The translations under genes were made by a program, and so were the position numbers. From Chloroflexota bacterium (GTDB taxonomy: Bacteria; Chloroflexota; Anaerolineae; Anaerolineales; Villigracilaceae): a DNA stretch of 64,000 nucleotides. The stretch covers positions 434,001 through 498,000 of the forward strand of contig JAIOOU010000017.1 in assembly GCA_021414245.1 (NCBI GenBank). Reading direction: 5' to 3'. Under the pieces are notes generated by a model that saw nothing but the letters and a program-made list of their open reading frames with translations, was not told the origin of the DNA and did no database searches. Of the stretch, positions 16,186 to 24,872 are shown piece after piece. How positions within the stretch are numbered: the stretch's first letter is position 1; each line of letters opens with the position of its first letter.

Positions 16186-16971
16186 TTATCCAATTAGTTT
16201 TCCGATCAGGTACAGGGCGGGGTAAAAAATGATCCACACGAGGTCAACAAAATGCCAGTAGACTGCGGCAGCTTCCACTCCCCAGTGCTTCTCGGCAGAA
16301 TAAACACCCTTTCGGGCATTATTCCAGACAACGGCCAGAAAAATCAGGCCGGTAAGGACATGGAAGGCATGCATACCCGTCATCATGTAGAAAACCGCGC
16401 CCATCGGACCATTGGCAGGGTCACCGAAGCTGGCAACCAGTCCCTCCTTGGCAGCCAGCGGCCACTCCACCAGGACCACGCCGAACAAAAACCCGAGGCC
16501 GAGAACAAATGTGATGATCGTATTGTTCATAAAGCCCTTTTTATCCCCATGCGCCATGGCAGTTTCGCCGCGATTCATGAAGAAGGATGAGAGCAGAAGA
16601 ACCGAAGTCACGCCCAGACCGAGCAATTGATTTAAGTGGGGGCGGGTGAGGCCGAGCAGGTTGATACGGGTGGTCAATAAACCGGCAAACACAAAAGCAT
16701 CAGACAGCAAAAAGAGCCATAAGCCAAGGCGCATGGTGCCTGTTTTATATTCATAGGAATGCTGATCGCCTTCAGCGCCTTCGTTCAACTTGTAAATATG
16801 CATGTAGTAGTACATGACCAGGGCAAGTTTTATGACGGCAATCACGACCAGGATCGAGACCGCATCAAAGGTAACGGCGACGAAATATTCCAGGGCAGTT
16901 AGCAGGGCGAGATAGACAAATATAACCACGCCTTGCGCAAGAGCAGAAGATTTATCTTGAGTATGTGACAT
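16186..16971 (-). CDS. ctaE: Cytochrome c oxidase subunit IV-III fusion
   Basis: 261 residues. Residues 1-65 hold two helices with the prokaryotic subunit IV (COX4_pro/CtaF) signature, including VIKLALVMYYYMHIYKL. From about residue 75 a five-helix subunit III follows, beginning TMRLGLWLFLLSDAFVFAG and ending with the helix that contains YWHFVDLVWIIFYPALYL, the strongest subunit III motif. Bacterial CtaE normally has five helices and CtaF is separate, so this is a head-to-tail fusion. The total of seven helices equals that of mitochondrial-type subunit III, so a divergent seven-helix subunit III is an alternative reading. It lies 14 bases after coxI. Confidence 0.88.
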   Translation of the reverse strand: MSHTQDKSSALAQGVVIFVYLALLTALEYFVAVTFDAVSILVVIAVIKLALVMYYYMHIYKLNEGAEGDQHSYEYKTGTMRLGLWLFLLSDAFVFAGLLTTRINLLGLTRPHLNQLLGLGVTSVLLLSSFFMNRGETAMAHGDKKGFMNNTIITFVLGLGFLFGVVLVEWPLAAKEGLVASFGDPANGPMGAVFYMMTGMHAFHVLTGLIFLAVVWNNARKGVYSAEKHWGVEAAAVYWHFVDLVWIIFYPALYLIGKLIG

Positions 16972-16985
16972 TGGTATCCTCCCCT

Positions 16986-18881
16986 TTATTTATGCTTGCT
17001 TTTGGCGGCAGGAACAATGAATTCAACATACTTCGAGCCGGGCAAACCGTAATCATAAGGTTCGCCAACAACTTCAAAGGGTTGATCATAGTTATGGGTG
17101 GGCATGGGCGAAGGCACCTGCCATTCCGGGGATCGGGAATTCCAGACATTTCCCTCAGCCTTCTCGCCTTTTTTGATGCTGTTGAAGAAATTATAAATGA
17201 AGATCATCACGGACAGGCCGATCAGGTAACCGGCAATCGTCATGACCAAGTGAACGTTGTCAAAGCCAAGGGCCGGATCGTAGTCGACGATGCGGCGGCG
17301 CATCCCCAACAGGCCCACATCCATCATGCCCAGGGTCAGCACAAAGAAGGAAGGGGTCATGAGCCAGAAATGAATCTTGCCCAGCGTCTCATTCATGCGG
17401 CGGCCGGTGGCTTTCGGAAACCAGTAATACAAGGCCGCAAAGAAGGGGAATACAAATCCGCCAAAGATCGTATCGTGGAAGTGGCCCACGATGAAATAAG
17501 TGTCATGCAAATGAAGATCAACCGAAATGGTGGCGTTAGGAGGGCCGGTCAAGCCGCCCATCAGAAACACAACAATGGCGCCTACCACGAACAGCATGGG
17601 GGTTTCAAAGGAGAGCTTGCCTTTCCAGATCGTCGCTACCCAGGAAAAGAATTTAACACCGGTCGGGATGGCCACCAACAAGGTGCTGTACATGAACGGC
17701 ACACGCAGGTATTCATTCATTCCAGAAGTAAACATGTGATGAGCCCAAACCAGGAAACCCACCAGGGCAATTCCCATGGAGGACATGGCGATCCAACGAT
17801 AGCCGAAGAGGGGTTTGCGGGCGAACACAGGCAAAAGCTCCGAGATCACACCAAGGCCGGGCAGGACAAATACATACACGGCGGGATGGGAGTAGAACCA
17901 GAACAAATGTTGAAACAGAACAGGATTTCCGCCTTTTGCGGGGTCAAAGAAACCCATTCCCAGCAGTCGCTGGAACATCACCAACTGAAAGGAAAGACCG
18001 ATCAACTGCGTGGCCGTCATGGCAATGATCGAAGTCGCCACGGCTGCCCAGACGAAGATGGGCATGCGCATTGCAGTCATACCCTTGGATCGCATCCGAA
18101 TGACGGTTGCGATCACGTTCAAGGCGCCCAGGATCGACGACCAACCGGCGGTCCATACGCCAAGAAAGAACATCTGAACGCCGACGGGAGCCCGGGCAGA
18201 TAATGGCGGGTATCCAGTCCAGCCAGTGCCAAATCCGCCCAGGACCAGGCTCATCAACAAAAGCACAGCGGCTGGTACAGCAATCCAGTAGGAAAAAGCA
18301 TTTAAACGCGGGAACGCCATATCCTGTGCGCCTAGCAGGAGAGGAACTACATAGTTAATGATGCCGGCCACTCCCAGTAAAATGGAAACAATCATGATCA
18401 TACCGTGCAGGGACATGAGCGTGTTATAGAGCTGCGGACCATTCTGGCCGAATAACTTCATATCGAGGGTCAGAAACTGCAGACCTGATTCAGCCAGCTC
18501 GGTACGGAAAATCAAGGCAAACAAGCCTCCAATACTAATCAGCAACAGGGCGGTGACCGTGTACTGGATCCCGATCACCTTGTGATCGAGTGAAACATTG
18601 AAGTATTTCTCCCAACCGGAATAATGCTCTTCATGGTGTTCGGGTGTTTCGATCCCGCGCGCCCACTTGAACCAGTCTGTCACTGAACCATTGCCGGCAA
18701 GGAAGAAAAGCACGCCGAAAAAGGCACCCAGGACCCAGGCGGGCTCGGTAAAAAAGAATGTGTCTGTCGTACTAAGCCCCATGATCGCGCGTATGCCTGT
18801 GACCAGCCCGGCCCCCACCAGGGTGCCGATCAATTGCCAGAACAAACCACGCATCAGGGCTGTGGAAAAGAATTTCTTCAT
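16986..18881 (-). CDS. ctaD: Cytochrome c oxidase subunit I, A2-type heme-copper oxidase, with N-terminal extension
   Basis: 631 residues. The catalytic subunit reduces oxygen to water and pumps protons. The low-spin heme ligands are H159 and H469, the high-spin ligand is H467, and CuB is bound by H332, H381 and H382, with Tyr336 placed for the His-Tyr cross-link. The motif FYSHPAVY (330-336 region) carries the Tyr-Ser pair of A2-type oxidases in place of the Glu of A1 enzymes. The usual start of the family (LDHKVIGIQY) is at about residue 98; the preceding 97 residues add two predicted membrane helices and a His/Glu-rich loop (PEHHEEH). The gene lies 17 bases after subunit II. Confidence 0.95.
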   Translation of the reverse strand: MKKFFSTALMRGLFWQLIGTLVGAGLVTGIRAIMGLSTTDTFFFTEPAWVLGAFFGVLFFLAGNGSVTDWFKWARGIETPEHHEEHYSGWEKYFNVSLDHKVIGIQYTVTALLLISIGGLFALIFRTELAESGLQFLTLDMKLFGQNGPQLYNTLMSLHGMIMIVSILLGVAGIINYVVPLLLGAQDMAFPRLNAFSYWIAVPAAVLLLMSLVLGGFGTGWTGYPPLSARAPVGVQMFFLGVWTAGWSSILGALNVIATVIRMRSKGMTAMRMPIFVWAAVATSIIAMTATQLIGLSFQLVMFQRLLGMGFFDPAKGGNPVLFQHLFWFYSHPAVYVFVLPGLGVISELLPVFARKPLFGYRWIAMSSMGIALVGFLVWAHHMFTSGMNEYLRVPFMYSTLLVAIPTGVKFFSWVATIWKGKLSFETPMLFVVGAIVVFLMGGLTGPPNATISVDLHLHDTYFIVGHFHDTIFGGFVFPFFAALYYWFPKATGRRMNETLGKIHFWLMTPSFFVLTLGMMDVGLLGMRRRIVDYDPALGFDNVHLVMTIAGYLIGLSVMIFIYNFFNSIKKGEKAEGNVWNSRSPEWQVPSPMPTHNYDQPFEVVGEPYDYGLPGSKYVEFIVPAAKSKHK

Positions 18882-18898
18882 TATTAATCCTCCGCCAA

Positions 18899-19912
18899 TT
18901 ATTTCAGCGTCTTAATATACGCGATGATATTCGCGATTTCTTCCGGAGTTAGGGAATAAGGCGGCATGACTGTCGGGGAGAAGCCCGCGACTTCCTTGGC
19001 CTTGGAGTTCAGGATGGACTCAGATAGGTAGGCATCATCTGCAACCACTGTGGTTCCATCCGCCAGCTCAACAGTAGAACCCGCCAGACCGAACCAGGTC
19101 GGCCCTGTCATCTTGGAGCCGTCCACGGAATGGCAGCCAATACAACCATTCTTCACCGTCAATGCCTGTCCCTTGCCCTCGGGTGTCTGATTGGCCAGGG
19201 CAGCAGCCTGTTGTTCCGTGATCCAGGCATCGTAATCGGATTTTGTATCCACGATCACGCCATTTTCCATATAAGCATGCGAGGCACCGCATAATTCAGC
19301 ACAGCGCACCTTGTAATTCCCCACCAAAATGGGAGTAATCCGGTATTCAGTCACACGCCCGGGAACAACATCCTGTTTGACGCGGAATTCGGGCACCCAA
19401 AAGGAATGGATGACATCCGAGGATTCCATTTTCAAGACCACCTGCTGATCCACTGGAAGATGCAACTCATTGCTGACAATGCCATACTCCGGATATTCAA
19501 AGGTCCAGGAAAATTGCTGGGCTTTTACCTTGATCGTGATCGCATTTGGATCAACCCGGCGTGTTTCCCCAAGTGAATAAGAACCCATATAAGCCAGAAC
19601 CAGCACGGCAAATAAAGGAATTACCGTCCAAACGATCTCCAGGGTAGTGTTTCCTTCAAAATGCTCACCATCGCTTGTATCCCCCTTCCTGCGCCGAAAA
19701 ACAATCATGCTGTAAGCCATCGGCACAACAATGAGGGAGAACAAAAAAGATATTGCCACAATCTGCCAATGCCACAACCAGTCAATTGACAGCGATTGCA
19801 GGCTGGCCTCGACCGGATGCATTTGCGTGGCTACGCCGGCGAGATCCAAGCCCATATAGGTGAGAATGGCCATCACGATAACCAAAATTCCCACAATTAC
19901 AAAGTGTCCCAT
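18899..19912 (-). CDS. ctaC: Cytochrome c oxidase subunit II with fused cytochrome c domain (caa3-type)
   Basis: 337 residues. Two membrane helices (about 4-22 and 49-72) precede the cupredoxin domain. CuA ligands are H169, C204, E206, C208, H212 and M215 (CAELCGASHAYM). A class I cytochrome c domain follows from about 245, with the heme site CIGCH (257-261) and likely axial Met316 (VMPPY). Electrons therefore enter from a fused cytochrome c, as in caa3 oxidases of Bacillus and Thermus. The start at 19912 is preferred over the longer frame to 19957 because AGGAGAG lies just upstream. Confidence 0.95.
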   Translation of the reverse strand: MGHFVIVGILVIVMAILTYMGLDLAGVATQMHPVEASLQSLSIDWLWHWQIVAISFLFSLIVVPMAYSMIVFRRRKGDTSDGEHFEGNTTLEIVWTVIPLFAVLVLAYMGSYSLGETRRVDPNAITIKVKAQQFSWTFEYPEYGIVSNELHLPVDQQVVLKMESSDVIHSFWVPEFRVKQDVVPGRVTEYRITPILVGNYKVRCAELCGASHAYMENGVIVDTKSDYDAWITEQQAAALANQTPEGKGQALTVKNGCIGCHSVDGSKMTGPTWFGLAGSTVELADGTTVVADDAYLSESILNSKAKEVAGFSPTVMPPYSLTPEEIANIIAYIKTLK

Positions 19913-19940
19913 ACGCTCTCTCTCCTGATGAAATATCACA

Positions 19941-19958
19941 CGTGAAGAATAATTCACG
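19941..19958. repeat. Inverted repeat in the oxidase leader
   Basis: CGTGAA and TTCACG flank six bases (GAATAA). It lies between the tandem promoters and the coxII start and could be an operator or a small leader hairpin. Confidence 0.45.
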
Positions 19959-19971
19959 CTACAACAACAAA

Positions 19972-19999
19972 ATTAGACCAATCCTGTATGAATTGTCAC
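19972..19999 (-). promoter_or_regulatory. Oxidase operon promoter, proximal copy
   Basis: On the minus strand GTGACA (19994-19999) and TCTAAT (19972-19977) are 16 bases apart. The -35 box sits inside the repeated 14-mer described separately. Confidence 0.55.
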
Positions 20000-20052
20000 T
20001 ATTTTCACAACCTGACTAATATACCAAATTCTTTTCCGATTGTCACTATTTT
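19992..20052 (-). repeat. Two direct 14-base repeats over the -35 regions of the oxidase promoters
   Basis: The plus-strand sequence ATTGTCACTATTTT occurs at 19992-20005 and again, identical, at 20039-20052, 47 bases apart (minus strand AAAATAGTGACAAT). Each copy contains the GTGACA -35 box of one promoter plus an A/T-rich upstream end. This is consistent with a regulator site at both promoters or with duplicated promoter units. Confidence 0.7.
20018..20046 (-). promoter_or_regulatory. Oxidase operon promoter, distal copy
   Basis: On the minus strand GTGACA (20041-20046) and TATATT (20018-20023) are 17 bases apart. Both boxes match the consensus at five of six bases. Confidence 0.65.
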
Positions 20053-20110
20053 TGGGGGACATTGTACACATCTTCATTAACCAGGCGCCCGATCGATGCT
20101 TTACAAAACC

Positions 20111-20143
20111 ATGCAGACGGCCTGATAAACAGGCCGTCTGCAT
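20111..20143 (-). terminator. Terminator of the peroxiredoxin gene
   Basis: A perfect 14-bp stem (20111-20124 with 20130-20143) has a five-base loop. It is downstream of bcp on the minus strand and is followed by GGTTTTG. Confidence 0.7.
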
Positions 20144-20174
20144 GTCCAAATCCAGCAATAATAAGAATCGTTGA

Positions 20175-20639
20175 CTACGCCAAGCCCAACTCGCCCAGCA
20201 ATTCACTGCTGTGCTCAGCCGGCCTCACATTCTCATAAATGCGTTTGATATTTCCTTCCGTATCAATGAGGAATGTGGTTCGCAGGACACCGTCATATTC
20301 CTTGCCCATGAATTTTTTTGCCCCCCACACCCCGTATGCATCACAGACCTTATGACCCTCATCTGAAAGCAGGGGGAATTGCAATTGGAATTTTTTCTTA
20401 AATTTTACATGGGAGGCCACATCATCCGGGCTCACTCCCAGAATGGCCACTCCTGCCTTTTCATAGGCTGAATAATCATCGCGAAAATTACAGGCTTCCT
20501 TCGTGCAACCTGGCGTGTCATCCTTCGGATAAAAATACAGGATCACATTACGGCCCCTAAAGTCAGAGAGCTTCCGCGGCACATTGGTGTCGTCCAGCAT
20601 TTCAAATTCGGGCGCAGGCATTCCAGAACTAAGAGTCAT
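20175..20639 (-). CDS. bcp: Thiol peroxidase, Bcp/PrxQ-type peroxiredoxin
   Basis: 154 residues. It reduces hydrogen peroxide and organic peroxides. The peroxidatic Cys lies in DDTPGCTKEACNF, where the second Cys, five residues later, is the resolving Cys of the atypical 2-Cys PrxQ group. The thioredoxin-like fold elements (NVILYFYPKDDTPGC) and the C-terminal RTTFLIDTEGNI are typical, and length is normal for the family. The ATG at 20639 has AGGAG ten bases upstream; a TTG two codons earlier is possible. Its position divergent to the tRNA gene and ahead of the oxidase operon fits a role in oxidative stress, though no co-regulation is shown. Confidence 0.95.
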   Translation of the reverse strand: MTLSSGMPAPEFEMLDDTNVPRKLSDFRGRNVILYFYPKDDTPGCTKEACNFRDDYSAYEKAGVAILGVSPDDVASHVKFKKKFQLQFPLLSDEGHKVCDAYGVWGAKKFMGKEYDGVLRTTFLIDTEGNIKRIYENVRPAEHSSELLGELGLA

Positions 20640-20706
20640 GGTCAAATTTCTCCTATATGGCAGTTAAACAGGGCCAATTATAACGGCAAAATCAAGGCCT
20701 CAAAAA

Positions 20707-20736
20707 TTTACAAATCTGCCCTTTAGGCAGTATAAT
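20707..20736 (+). promoter_or_regulatory. Promoter of tRNA-Leu
   Basis: TTTACA (20707-20712) and a perfect TATAAT (20731-20736) are 18 bases apart, 28 bases before the tRNA. Confidence 0.7.
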
Positions 20737-20764
20737 TCCGCCCGCTTATTGCAGGAAAGAAATC

Positions 20765-20846
20765 GGGGACGTGTTGGAATTGGCAGACAAGCATGACTTA
20801 GGATCATGTGCCGCAAGGCATGTGGGTTCGACTCCCACCGTCCTCA
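20765..20846 (+). tRNA. trnL: tRNA-Leu (anticodon UAG)
   Basis: The acceptor arm GGGGACG (20765-20771) pairs with CGTCCTC (20839-20845), followed by discriminator A. The anticodon arm is CATGA, loop CTTAGGA, TCATG, giving anticodon TAG, which reads CUA and related Leu codons. A long variable arm (GTGCCGCAAGGCAT region) and the T arm GTGGG-TTCGACT-CCCAC complete a class II tRNA. CCA is not encoded. Confidence 0.95.
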
Positions 20847-20940
20847 CTTAAGTGCAATGATCAGGATGGCGTTAGAGATGAAATTCTACGCATAAAAAAT
20901 TAGGTTCGGCAGCACAGGCTTCCGGAACCTGGAGGAAACT

Positions 20941-22401
20941 TTGAATATCGAAAAACAATATCAGGAAGATCATTCTGTAAAGCTCATTGTGGATGTGGAG
21001 CAGGAAAAAATGGATGTCTACAAACGCCGCGCGGCGACCAAGATTTCCTCGCGCAGCAAAGTCCCTGGTTTTCGCCCAGGCAAGGCTCCCTATGACATCG
21101 TGCTGCGCACCTTCGGGGACGCAGCCATAACGGAACAGGCCATTGACCTGTTCATTGACGCCGAATATGGCAACATTCTAAAGGAAGCGGACGTGAATCC
21201 GGGAGCAGCCGGTTCCCTCGAATCTGTTGACAGCCTCACGCCTCCGAAATTGACCTTTCGCATTCCCCTTGCCCCGGAAGTGGACCTGGGCAGCTACCAC
21301 TCGGTCCGCATGGACTATGAGTGGAAGGCGCCCGGTGAAAAAGAAGTCGAAGCCGCCATTGAAGATCTCCGCCAAATGTATGCCACCACGGAAAACGTGG
21401 ACCGCGCCATAGAGACCGGCGATTATGTATTGGTGGACGTAAAATCGGATGCACCCGAGATCAACCGCACCGGGTTTGCGACCTTTGTCCGCAGCGAGGA
21501 CCGCGACACGGAATGGCCCTACAACGGATTCGCGAAAGAACTGCTCGGGTTAAAGGCCGGGGAAAACAAGACCGTTAAGCATAAATTCCCCAAGGATTGG
21601 GAAGTTGAAGAATTAAAGGGAAAAAACGTCGAGATCGAGGTCACAGTTAAAACCGTGCGCGGGGTCACCCTCCCGGAGATCAACGATGAATTCGCAAAAA
21701 TGACCGGCGCAGGCGAGACCGTGGACGCCCTCCGGGAAGCTGTTAAGAAGGATGTCGAAACACGTTCCCAGGCCGAATATGACGACAAATATTTTGTCGA
21801 ACTGATCGAAAAGGTAAAGGAAGGCGCGACGATCAAATATCATGAACACACCCTGGAGCACGAAGGTGAGCATGTTCTGTCTGACCTGAGCAACCGCCTA
21901 GCACAACAGAGCATGGACCTTGATACTTATTTCAAGGTGCGCGAAACCACCCGCGAAAAATTCGTGGAAGAGGAAGTAAACCCGGTGGCGAAAAAACGCC
22001 TTGAACGCGGGTTGATCCTGGATGAGATCGTCCGCAAGGAGCAGATCCAGATCGACAACGAAGCACTGGAATCAGAATACAACAACACCATTAACAGTCT
22101 GGCCCAGCAGGGTATGGATTTCGGCAAGATGCGCGGCGGCCGTCAGGGCGCCAAGCAATTGAGTGAAGCCATCGCTATGGAATCAGCCAGCCGGGTAATG
22201 ACACGCAGAGCGCTCGACATGCTCAAGTCGATCGCGACAGGCGAATATAAACCGGTGGAGGTGAAAGCCGGTTCCGGTGAAAATGCCGCAGACGTGGAAG
22301 TTCAGGAAGCACCCAAGGCGAAGAAGAAGTCGAAGAAAGCCGTGACAGATGCCGGGTCCGACGAGACCGAAACCCATTCCGCCGAGGAAAAATCCGAATA
22401 G
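20941..22401 (+). CDS. tig: Trigger factor
   Basis: 486 residues. This ribosome-bound chaperone folds new chains and has a peptidyl-prolyl isomerase domain. The ribosome-binding signature appears as SKVPGFRPGKAPYDIV (about 38-53). The isomerase-like domain is at about 150-245, and the helical C-terminal chaperone domain follows. A tail of about 40 residues rich in Lys, Glu and Ser extends beyond the usual length of 430-450. The start is TTG at 20941, supported by GGAGG six bases upstream and by the alignment of the first residues (IEKQYQEDHSVKL) with the family; no ATG exists nearby. The tRNA-Leu promoter may also serve it. It precedes clpP, as in many bacteria. Confidence 0.93.
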   Translation: MNIEKQYQEDHSVKLIVDVEQEKMDVYKRRAATKISSRSKVPGFRPGKAPYDIVLRTFGDAAITEQAIDLFIDAEYGNILKEADVNPGAAGSLESVDSLTPPKLTFRIPLAPEVDLGSYHSVRMDYEWKAPGEKEVEAAIEDLRQMYATTENVDRAIETGDYVLVDVKSDAPEINRTGFATFVRSEDRDTEWPYNGFAKELLGLKAGENKTVKHKFPKDWEVEELKGKNVEIEVTVKTVRGVTLPEINDEFAKMTGAGETVDALREAVKKDVETRSQAEYDDKYFVELIEKVKEGATIKYHEHTLEHEGEHVLSDLSNRLAQQSMDLDTYFKVRETTREKFVEEEVNPVAKKRLERGLILDEIVRKEQIQIDNEALESEYNNTINSLAQQGMDFGKMRGGRQGAKQLSEAIAMESASRVMTRRALDMLKSIATGEYKPVEVKAGSGENAADVEVQEAPKAKKKSKKAVTDAGSDETETHSAEEKSE

Positions 22402-22494
22402 TTCATCAGGGACGGGTTAACGACTCACCCCCAAAACTTTAACAAAAATCCAACACATTCTGTGTATTATTGTCCCAACAAAAAGGAGACAAAT

Positions 22495-23106
22495 ATGATT
22501 CCAGATTTTAAAAATGTAGTCCCAATGGTTGTCGAAAATACCGGCCGCGGCGAGCGCGCTTATGACATTTACTCGCTCCTGCTTAAAGAACGGATCATTT
22601 TCCTTGGCACACCGATCGATGACCAGGTGGCCAATGTGATCGTGGCGCAATTGCTTTTCCTGAACCACGAAGACCCTGAAAAAGAGATCCGCATGTATAT
22701 CAATTCACCCGGCGGCGTAATCTACGCGGGACTCGCCATTTACGACACCATGCAGATCATTTCCAACCCGATCTCCACGGTGGCTGTCGGCGTGACCGCC
22801 TCATTCGGGACCGTATTGCTGACTGCCGGTACGAAGGGCAGACGCTACGCCCTGCCGCATGCAACCATCCATATGCATCAACCCCTTGGCGGCGCACAGG
22901 GTCAGGCAACGGATATTGCCATTCAAGCCAAGCAGATCATGCACTTGAAATCCCTGCTCAACGGCGTGATGGCCAAACATACAGGCCAGCCGCTTGAAGT
23001 GATCGAACGTGACCTGGATCGCGATTATTATCTCGACGCCCAACAGGCCGTGGATTATGGTCTGGTGGACCAGATCATTGAAATGCCCGAAAAAGTCGCC
23101 CGATAA
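22495..23106 (+). CDS. clpP: ATP-dependent Clp protease proteolytic subunit
   Basis: 203 residues. The Ser protease forms tetradecamers that degrade proteins unfolded by ClpX or ClpC. The catalytic triad is visible: Ser in TASFGTVLL, His in IHMHQPLGG, and Asp in LDRDYYLDA. The motif YINSPGG is the oxyanion-hole strand. The start at 22495 is preferred because AAGGAG lies eight bases upstream; the open frame extends 11 codons further. It follows tig by 93 bases, but no clpX is next to it, unlike the common tig-clpP-clpX order. Confidence 0.96.
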   Translation: MIPDFKNVVPMVVENTGRGERAYDIYSLLLKERIIFLGTPIDDQVANVIVAQLLFLNHEDPEKEIRMYINSPGGVIYAGLAIYDTMQIISNPISTVAVGVTASFGTVLLTAGTKGRRYALPHATIHMHQPLGGAQGQATDIAIQAKQIMHLKSLLNGVMAKHTGQPLEVIERDLDRDYYLDAQQAVDYGLVDQIIEMPEKVAR

Positions 23107-23134
23107 TTCGGGAACTGGTTTGCAAAAATGAGTA

Positions 23135-23164
23135 AAGACCTCGAGGAGAAATCTTCGGGGTCTT
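23135..23164 (+). terminator. Terminator-like hairpin after clpP
   Basis: A 12-13 bp stem with two wobble pairs is closed by a GAAA loop (23148-23151) and followed by TCCGTTTAT. A TATAAT box at 23170-23175 just downstream may serve the next gene. Confidence 0.6.
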
Positions 23165-23220
23165 CCGTTTATAATGAAGTCCGAAACCACTTTTTGTAAT
23201 ATCCAGCCAGGAAATCCGAG

Positions 23221-24060
23221 ATGACCTTCTCAATCGTTGCATGTGATCTTAAAGAAAAGAGCTGGGGAATTGCCGTTGCCTCCAAATTCCCCGCCGTCGG
23301 GGCGGTCGTACCATGGGCCCGGGCAGGTGCTGGAGCAGTGGCAACCCAGTCATTTGCGAACACCTCCTTCGGTCCGCGCGGACTGGAAATGATGGAGGGC
23401 GGATTATCCGCAGAGGAAACGCTGGCCAAACTGCTCATGGACGACCCTGATCGAGAGTTACGCCAGATCGGGCTTGTGGATGCCTCCGGACATGCAAAAA
23501 CATTTACGGGGGCTGGATGTTTTCCATGGGCGGGAGGTGTGGCAGGCAAAGGATATGCGATCCAGGGAAATATACTTGCCAGTGCAAAGGTTGTCCCCGC
23601 CATGGAGAAAAAATTCCTGGCCACAAAAGGAAGTCTGCCAACCCGGTTGCACGCAGCCCTTCTGGCCGGTGACCGCGCAGGCGGCGACAAGCGCGGACGC
23701 CAATCTGCAGCAATTTATGTGGTCAAACCAAACGGCGGTTATGGCGGATTCGTCGACCGCTGGATCGATTACCGTGTGGACGATCACGAGGACCCCGTTC
23801 CACGCCTCGGCGAATTGCTGGAAATGCACGAGTTGTATTTTGGAAAAAGTCCCGAGAATGAACGGCTGGCACTTAAAGGAAAGTCCCTTGGGCAGATGTC
23901 TGCGATCCTCAAACAGGAGGGATACCTAAAGAGGAACTCATCGTTTCAAGATGCCTTCAACGCCTTCATTGGCAATGAAAATTTCGAGGAACGCGCCGAT
24001 GCGCTGGCACAATGGATTGACAAGCCGGTCATGAAGTATTTAATCAAAAAATTCTTATAA
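23221..24060 (+). CDS. DUF1028 family Ntn-hydrolase-like protein
   Basis: 279 residues. The N-terminal two thirds match DUF1028: TFSIVACD at the start, WGIAVASKFPAVGAVVPWA, and a Gly-rich core (GAGCFPWAGGVAGKGYAIQGN), with the final motif GDKRGRQSAAIYV. DUF1028 proteins are predicted relatives of Ntn hydrolases (the proteasome/acylase fold) without a firm function. The C-terminal 60 residues carry a helical extension. It lies 20 bases before a HAD phosphatase gene and 23 bases plus one gene before rlmN, forming a three-gene run. Confidence 0.88.
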   Translation: MTFSIVACDLKEKSWGIAVASKFPAVGAVVPWARAGAGAVATQSFANTSFGPRGLEMMEGGLSAEETLAKLLMDDPDRELRQIGLVDASGHAKTFTGAGCFPWAGGVAGKGYAIQGNILASAKVVPAMEKKFLATKGSLPTRLHAALLAGDRAGGDKRGRQSAAIYVVKPNGGYGGFVDRWIDYRVDDHEDPVPRLGELLEMHELYFGKSPENERLALKGKSLGQMSAILKQEGYLKRNSSFQDAFNAFIGNENFEERADALAQWIDKPVMKYLIKKFL

Positions 24061-24079
24061 AGCGAGAAATCCAATCCAT

Positions 24080-24868
24080 ATGTCAATTCCCAAAAACATC
24101 AAAGCCCTGATCCTCGACATGGACGGCGTCATCTGGAAAGGGGATGTCCCCATCGGAGATCTCCCATCCACATTTGCTCGCATCCGGGAGCGCGGACTCA
24201 AATTTGTCTTCGCGACCAATAATGGGACGAAAACACCGGAAGAATATCAGCAAAAGCTGGCCGATCTGGGCGTCGATATTGAGCCTTGGCAAGTGGTCAC
24301 CTCAGCCATGGGAATCGCTTTTATGCTCTCCCGGAAATACCAGCCAGGGACAAAGATATTCATGATCGGCGAAGATGGCATTCGGGTGGCCCTGCAGGAA
24401 AAGGGTTTCGAGGTCCTCTCCACCGAGAACGCGCCCGAAGCACAGGCCGTGGTCATGGGGATTGACCGGGGCATCAACTTCCAAAAAATCGCGGAGGCGA
24501 CCCTGCTTGTCCGCGCCGGGATTCCTTTTTACACCACCAATACGGACAGGACCTTCCCCACTTCCCGGGGGGAGATCCCCGGCTCGGGTGCATGGCTTGC
24601 CGTTATCACAGCCGCTACAGGCGTCGAACCGATCGTTGCTGGAAAGCCCCAACCCTACCTGATGGAGCTTTCCCTTGAACGGTTGGGCTCAAAAAAAGAG
24701 GATACCCTCATTGTTGGCGACCGGCTGGAAACGGACATTGCCTCCGGTCAGACCGTTGGCTGCCCGACAGCCCTGGTCTTGTCCGGTGTAAGCACGCAGG
24801 AACAGGCTGCTCAATGGAACCCAAAACCAGATGTAATCGCAGACAGCCTGGCTGCCTTGGTACAATAA
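24080..24868 (+). CDS. HAD-superfamily hydrolase, NagD/class IIA type
   Basis: 262 residues. It is a probable phosphatase with an Asp nucleophile in LDMDGVIWKG (D13, D15), motif II in ATNNGTK, Lys in VAGKPQPYLME, and motif IV in VGDRLETDIASG. The cap sits between motifs II and III, as in NagD-like enzymes acting on small sugar or nucleotide phosphates. The exact substrate cannot be read from the sequence. It is cytoplasmic and lies four bases before rlmN. Confidence 0.92.
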   Translation: MSIPKNIKALILDMDGVIWKGDVPIGDLPSTFARIRERGLKFVFATNNGTKTPEEYQQKLADLGVDIEPWQVVTSAMGIAFMLSRKYQPGTKIFMIGEDGIRVALQEKGFEVLSTENAPEAQAVVMGIDRGINFQKIAEATLLVRAGIPFYTTNTDRTFPTSRGEIPGSGAWLAVITAATGVEPIVAGKPQPYLMELSLERLGSKKEDTLIVGDRLETDIASGQTVGCPTALVLSGVSTQEQAAQWNPKPDVIADSLAALVQ

Positions 24869-24872
24869 GCAA

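Noticed and set aside
16965-18203. 412-codon plus-strand frame rich in His and Gln
   Set aside because: It is antisense to coxI; the composition is what the reverse of a hydrophobic membrane protein gives.
20903-20931. Hairpin just before the trigger factor ribosome site as a riboswitch or thermosensor
   Set aside because: The stem is short with a bulge, and the ribosome site lies outside it; no known riboswitch pattern is visible.
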